51,296 bases of DNA, taken from positions 1-51,296 of the forward strand of contig CALXXQ010000023.1 in NCBI GenBank assembly GCA_944392715.1, read 5' to 3'. The translations under genes and the position numbers were made by a program. Below, piece after piece: positions 48,456 through 51,296 of this stretch. This stretch comes from an uncultured Brachyspira sp. Lineage in GTDB: Bacteria > Spirochaetota > Brachyspiria > Brachyspirales > Brachyspiraceae. Within the stretch, counting starts at the first letter, position 1; the number at the start of each line of letters is the position of its first letter. Under the pieces are notes generated by a model that did no database searches, was not told the origin of the DNA, and saw nothing but the letters and a program-made list of their open reading frames with translations.

Positions 48456-49811
48456 ATGAAAAAAAATCTTATTAAATCTTTTGCATTAGCATGTGCATTA
48501 GTATTTGCAATATCTTGTAATAACAAAGGCACAACAGGCCCTGGCGGATCTACAGGCGGCGGCAGCACTGGCGGCGGAAAGTTCCCTGCTTGGTATTTGA
48601 CAGCAGAGCAGCAGCAGCAGGATTATATACAGCCTGAACAAATTGTATTTAGAACAAGCAGTCAAAAAAAATACAGAATACCATCGATAATAGTAGCAGA
48701 TAATGGAGATATAATAGCATTTGCTGATGATAGAAAAAAACATGGTTCGGATATAGGTTTGACTTCTAATCCTATTGATATAGTATATAGAATTAGTAAA
48801 GACGGCGGAAAAACTTGGCTGCCTGAAAAAACTCTTCTTCCTATATCAAAACCAGGATTAGATGCCAATAATAAAGGGGATCCTATTGCTTTCAAAGCTT
48901 TGAATGGAGACATAATCGTACTTGCTATAGGCGGAGGTGCTTATTTTAATGCCCCTAAAAATCCATCAATATTACTTATGACAAAAAGTACTGATAACGG
49001 ACAAACTTGGACAGGATGGAAAGAAGTCGGAAAAGATATATGGACTAAGAAACCGTTTGGCAGTAGTGAATTTGCTAAAGCTAACAAAGGTTTTGTTGCT
49101 TCAGGCAGAGGGCTAACTTTAATAGGAAAAGGCGGTAATAGGAGAGGAAGATTAATGGCAGCTATGCTGGTTGAAAAAAATAGTGGAGGAGATGGAATAG
49201 TATCAATATATTCTGATGATAATGGAGAAACTTGGCATGCAGGCGGAATAGTAAAAAATGGGGGGGTAGGAGTTAATATTAATGAACCCAAAGTTATAGC
49301 TGAATTAAATGACGGAACAATAGTTATGTCAATTAGAAATCCTCAAGGAAGAAATACAGGTCATCAGCCCCGATTACATGCTTTATCAAAAGACGGCGGT
49401 TTAAACTGGAATGATGCTAATGGATCACCTGATGTAGCTTCAGCTTGGAATGATATGGGGGATTCAGATGTTAATGCTGAGGGAGTTGTATGGACTAGAG
49501 AAGGAGAACAAGATAAAAACAGAATAATTCATGTAGTTTCAGATGGTACTTCTGGTAGAAGGAGAGGATTAGGATTATATTTAAGCGAAGATGAAGCAAA
49601 AACATTTAGGCAAATAAAAAAAATAGAGCAGGATAATTTGTATTGCTGTTATTCATGCATAGATGTACTGCCTGACGGTACGGTTATTATATTCTATGAA
49701 AGGCTTGCTCAATCAGGCAGCGGTGAAGATTTAGTATTTAAAAGATTTAATATGAAGTACCTTACAGGAGAAGTTTATAGTACTGATTGGTATAAAGCTG
49801 TTAAAAATTAA
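48456..49811 (+). CDS. Exo-alpha-sialidase lipoprotein
   Basis: A 451-residue protein starting at the ATG with AAGGAG ten bases upstream. The lipoprotein signal ends at Cys21 (LVFAISC), then a Gly/Ser/Thr linker (27-41). The six-bladed sialidase domain begins with YRIP (73-76, first arginine of the triad) and RKKHGSDIG with probable acid/base Asp99. Asp-boxes SKDGGKTW (~114), STDNGQTW (~177), SDDNGETW (~252) and a variant SKDGGLNW (~310) follow. Glu in VIIFYER and the YSCIDVLPDG strand complete the active site. It should release sialic acid from mucin at the cell surface. Expression may be switched by the upstream repeat. A Vsp-like gene follows. Confidence 0.88.
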   Translation: MKKNLIKSFALACALVFAISCNNKGTTGPGGSTGGGSTGGGKFPAWYLTAEQQQQDYIQPEQIVFRTSSQKKYRIPSIIVADNGDIIAFADDRKKHGSDIGLTSNPIDIVYRISKDGGKTWLPEKTLLPISKPGLDANNKGDPIAFKALNGDIIVLAIGGGAYFNAPKNPSILLMTKSTDNGQTWTGWKEVGKDIWTKKPFGSSEFAKANKGFVASGRGLTLIGKGGNRRGRLMAAMLVEKNSGGDGIVSIYSDDNGETWHAGGIVKNGGVGVNINEPKVIAELNDGTIVMSIRNPQGRNTGHQPRLHALSKDGGLNWNDANGSPDVASAWNDMGDSDVNAEGVVWTREGEQDKNRIIHVVSDGTSGRRRGLGLYLSEDEAKTFRQIKKIEQDNLYCCYSCIDVLPDGTVIIFYERLAQSGSGEDLVFKRFNMKYLTGEVYSTDWYKAVKN

Positions 49812-49820
49812 TAAAAAACT

Positions 49821-49870
49821 AGATAAGATTTACAGCAGATTATAAAATTATTCAGCTGTAAATTTTATCT
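49821..49870 (+). other. Intergenic hairpin between the sialidase and Vsp-like genes
   Basis: A 16-bp stem with one G-T pair (49821-49836 with 49855-49870) and an 18-base loop, 20 bp before the next ATG. No T run follows, so it is more likely a processing or stability element, or a weak attenuator, than a classic terminator. Confidence 0.6.
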
Positions 49871-49890
49871 GAATGTAAAAGGGAATTAAA

Positions 49891-51165
49891 ATGAAAAAAA
49901 TATTGCTGATATTATTATTAACAATATCTTCTATAAAATTATTCGGATATTATTCATCAGAAAACATGATAGATATGCTGGTTCATTCAAATCAATTGAG
50001 AATTAGAACAGATAGATTGGGAGCTTTATTTGGAAGCAGAAATATAAGAGCCGTAGTAGGCATCACAGGCGCCAATAATGCTGCAGGTTTAATACTCCAT
50101 AATATCATAGAACCTGCAAATTTAGATAAAAAAGAAGCATTAAACCATCTTATACCGTCAGTTTTAGGTGCTATTGGTTATGAAAATGATACTATAGGAG
50201 TTGCTCTTGGCTATGAGTTCACTTGGAAAACTCCTTTTTATATGGTACATACTCCAATACTTCATATGACAGCTATGAATGATGCTTTTAGAATTAATAT
50301 ACCTGTTTCCATAGGTGTCGGCTCAAAATCTTCATACATTTATGGAGCTAATCAGCCTAGTTTGGAAGGGACTATAGTTGTTTCTACAGGAGTTGAAGCT
50401 AGATATTATTTTGACAATCCGTATTTTTCCCATATAAGAATATTCTTTAATTATGGTAATGCTACTATTAAAGAAATTAGTGATCCTAATATTAGTTTTA
50501 CTCAGCAATCAATTGGTTTTCAAGCAAGAGCATATTTTAAGCATGAATTTGATTATGGTATGACATTAGAGCCTATAATAAGAGTGCAGTTTGATGCGGC
50601 ACTGCCTACTAAAAAAAATAGAGTTTTAAACAATTCTATTACATCTATAGTAGATAATTACTTCATAACAGCTAAAGGTTTCTCTCCTGCTGATGGTATA
50701 AAAACAGCAGGTCAGGAAGGAAGTTCAGGAGCCAATGCTGATTTTAAACAAGGTGACTTAAAAGGAGGATATATAGCATCTATTCCAGAAGGGTATTATG
50801 CTGAAGAACCTTATAGAATAGGTATAGCTTTTCCGCTAGGATTTAGAGGTGTTTCTGAAGATAAAAATATTGAATTCTATCTTGAACCTGCTTTATCTTT
50901 CACTATAGTAAATGCTAAAAACATATATGATATATCAGGGGTACAATCTGATCCTAATAGTTTAGAAAATTACAGAAGGAATAGTCCTTTCTACACATTA
51001 GGTTATGTAGTATACGGAGAATTATATATACGTCCTATACCTCAGCTTGAATGGTATGTAGAAGCTCAAACAGGCGGTGCTAGTATTGTACCTGCTCAAT
51101 TATCAGCTGGAAGTTCTACTAGTTTGATATTTAATGGTGCTACTGGAATTACTTGGTATTTTTGA
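49891..51165 (+). CDS. Vsp-like outer-membrane surface protein
   Basis: A 424-residue protein with signal peptide MKKILLILLLTISSIKLFG. The mature N-terminus (NMIDMLVHSNQLRIRTDRLG) resembles that of Brachyspira variable surface proteins of the Vsp group. The rest alternates short amphipathic strands (IRIFFNYGNATIKEI, YFKHEFDYGMTLEPIIRVQ, GYVVYGELYIRPIPQLEWYV) and ends in the C-terminal aromatic ITWYF, all features of an outer-membrane beta-barrel. The Vsp assignment is from recognition of the N-terminal pattern, not a search. AAGGG lies 9 bases before the ATG. It probably shares a transcript with the sialidase. Confidence 0.8.
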   Translation: MKKILLILLLTISSIKLFGYYSSENMIDMLVHSNQLRIRTDRLGALFGSRNIRAVVGITGANNAAGLILHNIIEPANLDKKEALNHLIPSVLGAIGYENDTIGVALGYEFTWKTPFYMVHTPILHMTAMNDAFRINIPVSIGVGSKSSYIYGANQPSLEGTIVVSTGVEARYYFDNPYFSHIRIFFNYGNATIKEISDPNISFTQQSIGFQARAYFKHEFDYGMTLEPIIRVQFDAALPTKKNRVLNNSITSIVDNYFITAKGFSPADGIKTAGQEGSSGANADFKQGDLKGGYIASIPEGYYAEEPYRIGIAFPLGFRGVSEDKNIEFYLEPALSFTIVNAKNIYDISGVQSDPNSLENYRRNSPFYTLGYVVYGELYIRPIPQLEWYVEAQTGGASIVPAQLSAGSSTSLIFNGATGITWYF

Positions 51166-51202
51166 TAATTGATAATTTTTGATAAATAGTTTTTTCTTCT
51201 AA

Positions 51203-51237
51203 GTATGGGTTGCTACTTATATATATGCAGCCCATAC
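51203..51237 (+). terminator. Hairpin after the Vsp-like gene
   Basis: An 11-bp stem GTATGGGTTGC / GCAGCCCATAC with one G-T pair and a 13-base loop, 37 bp after the stop. The T run after it is weak. Confidence 0.6.
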
Positions 51238-51296
51238 GACATATATTATAAGTCCTTATTATAAAATAATTCACGATTGCAGGAAAAATTTATAAA

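Overview
The window is very AT-rich and fits a Brachyspira-type intestinal spirochaete. Supporting signs are several cytoplasmic-membrane chemoreceptors, an outer-membrane protein resembling the Brachyspira Vsp surface proteins, an lpxC gene (lipid A), a spirochaete-type DUF5312-like protein, and many TPR proteins. The genus call is inference from family recognition and composition; no database was searched. No rRNA, tRNA, CRISPR array, phage or insertion sequence was found.

Layout. 1-6.2 kb: mostly minus strand, with a dnaN start, an ankyrin membrane protein, hemW, a PD-(D/E)XK protein, a compact sigma-70 factor and a receiver-LpxC fusion; a small TrpR-family gene faces the other way. 6.4-18.9 kb: glyS, a lipoprotein, thiD and a REC/PilZ-like protein (both minus), then a plus run of GH13 enzyme, GAF histidine kinase, unknown helical protein, DUF3810 membrane metalloprotein, zinc ribbon and two STM3941-like membrane proteins. 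18.9-24.1 kb (minus): three Spy/CpxP-like or Gly/Tyr-rich secreted proteins, a DUF4349 lipoprotein, and an MCP-TPR pair. 24.3-30.5 kb (plus): three tandem paralogous chemoreceptors, two of them frameshifted. 30.6-37.1 kb (plus): AtuA-family gene (frameshifted) with DUF4387, tgt, TPR, DUF5312-like and a flippase-like membrane protein. 37.0-41.9 kb (minus): ispF with a squalene-synthase-family gene, a large TPR protein, a LolA-like protein and rsmG. 42.2-46.6 kb (plus): dicarboxylate/amino-acid symporter, membrane-anchored PstS-like protein, broken BspA-type LRR lipoprotein. 46.7-47.9 kb: purD (minus). 48.2-51.2 kb (plus): a leader ORF carrying a pentanucleotide repeat, a sialidase lipoprotein and a Vsp-like porin.

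Three signals stand out. (1) The sialidase is preceded by a short, ribosome-binding-site-equipped ORF containing a 6.4-unit ACACT repeat. Losing one unit would extend that ORF across the sialidase start codon, so it looks like a translational contingency switch. (2) Three copies of a ~230-330 bp fold-back repeat with nested CCC(A/G)CCC / GGGTGGG and CGCACG / CGTGCG arms each end 70-95 bp upstream of a membrane or surface protein gene. (3) LpxC, the committed enzyme of lipid A synthesis, is fused to a complete response-regulator receiver domain. Simple-repeat or homopolymer frameshifts in chemoreceptor and LRR genes add to a picture of variable surface and sensory genes. Sequencing error remains an alternative for those frameshifts.
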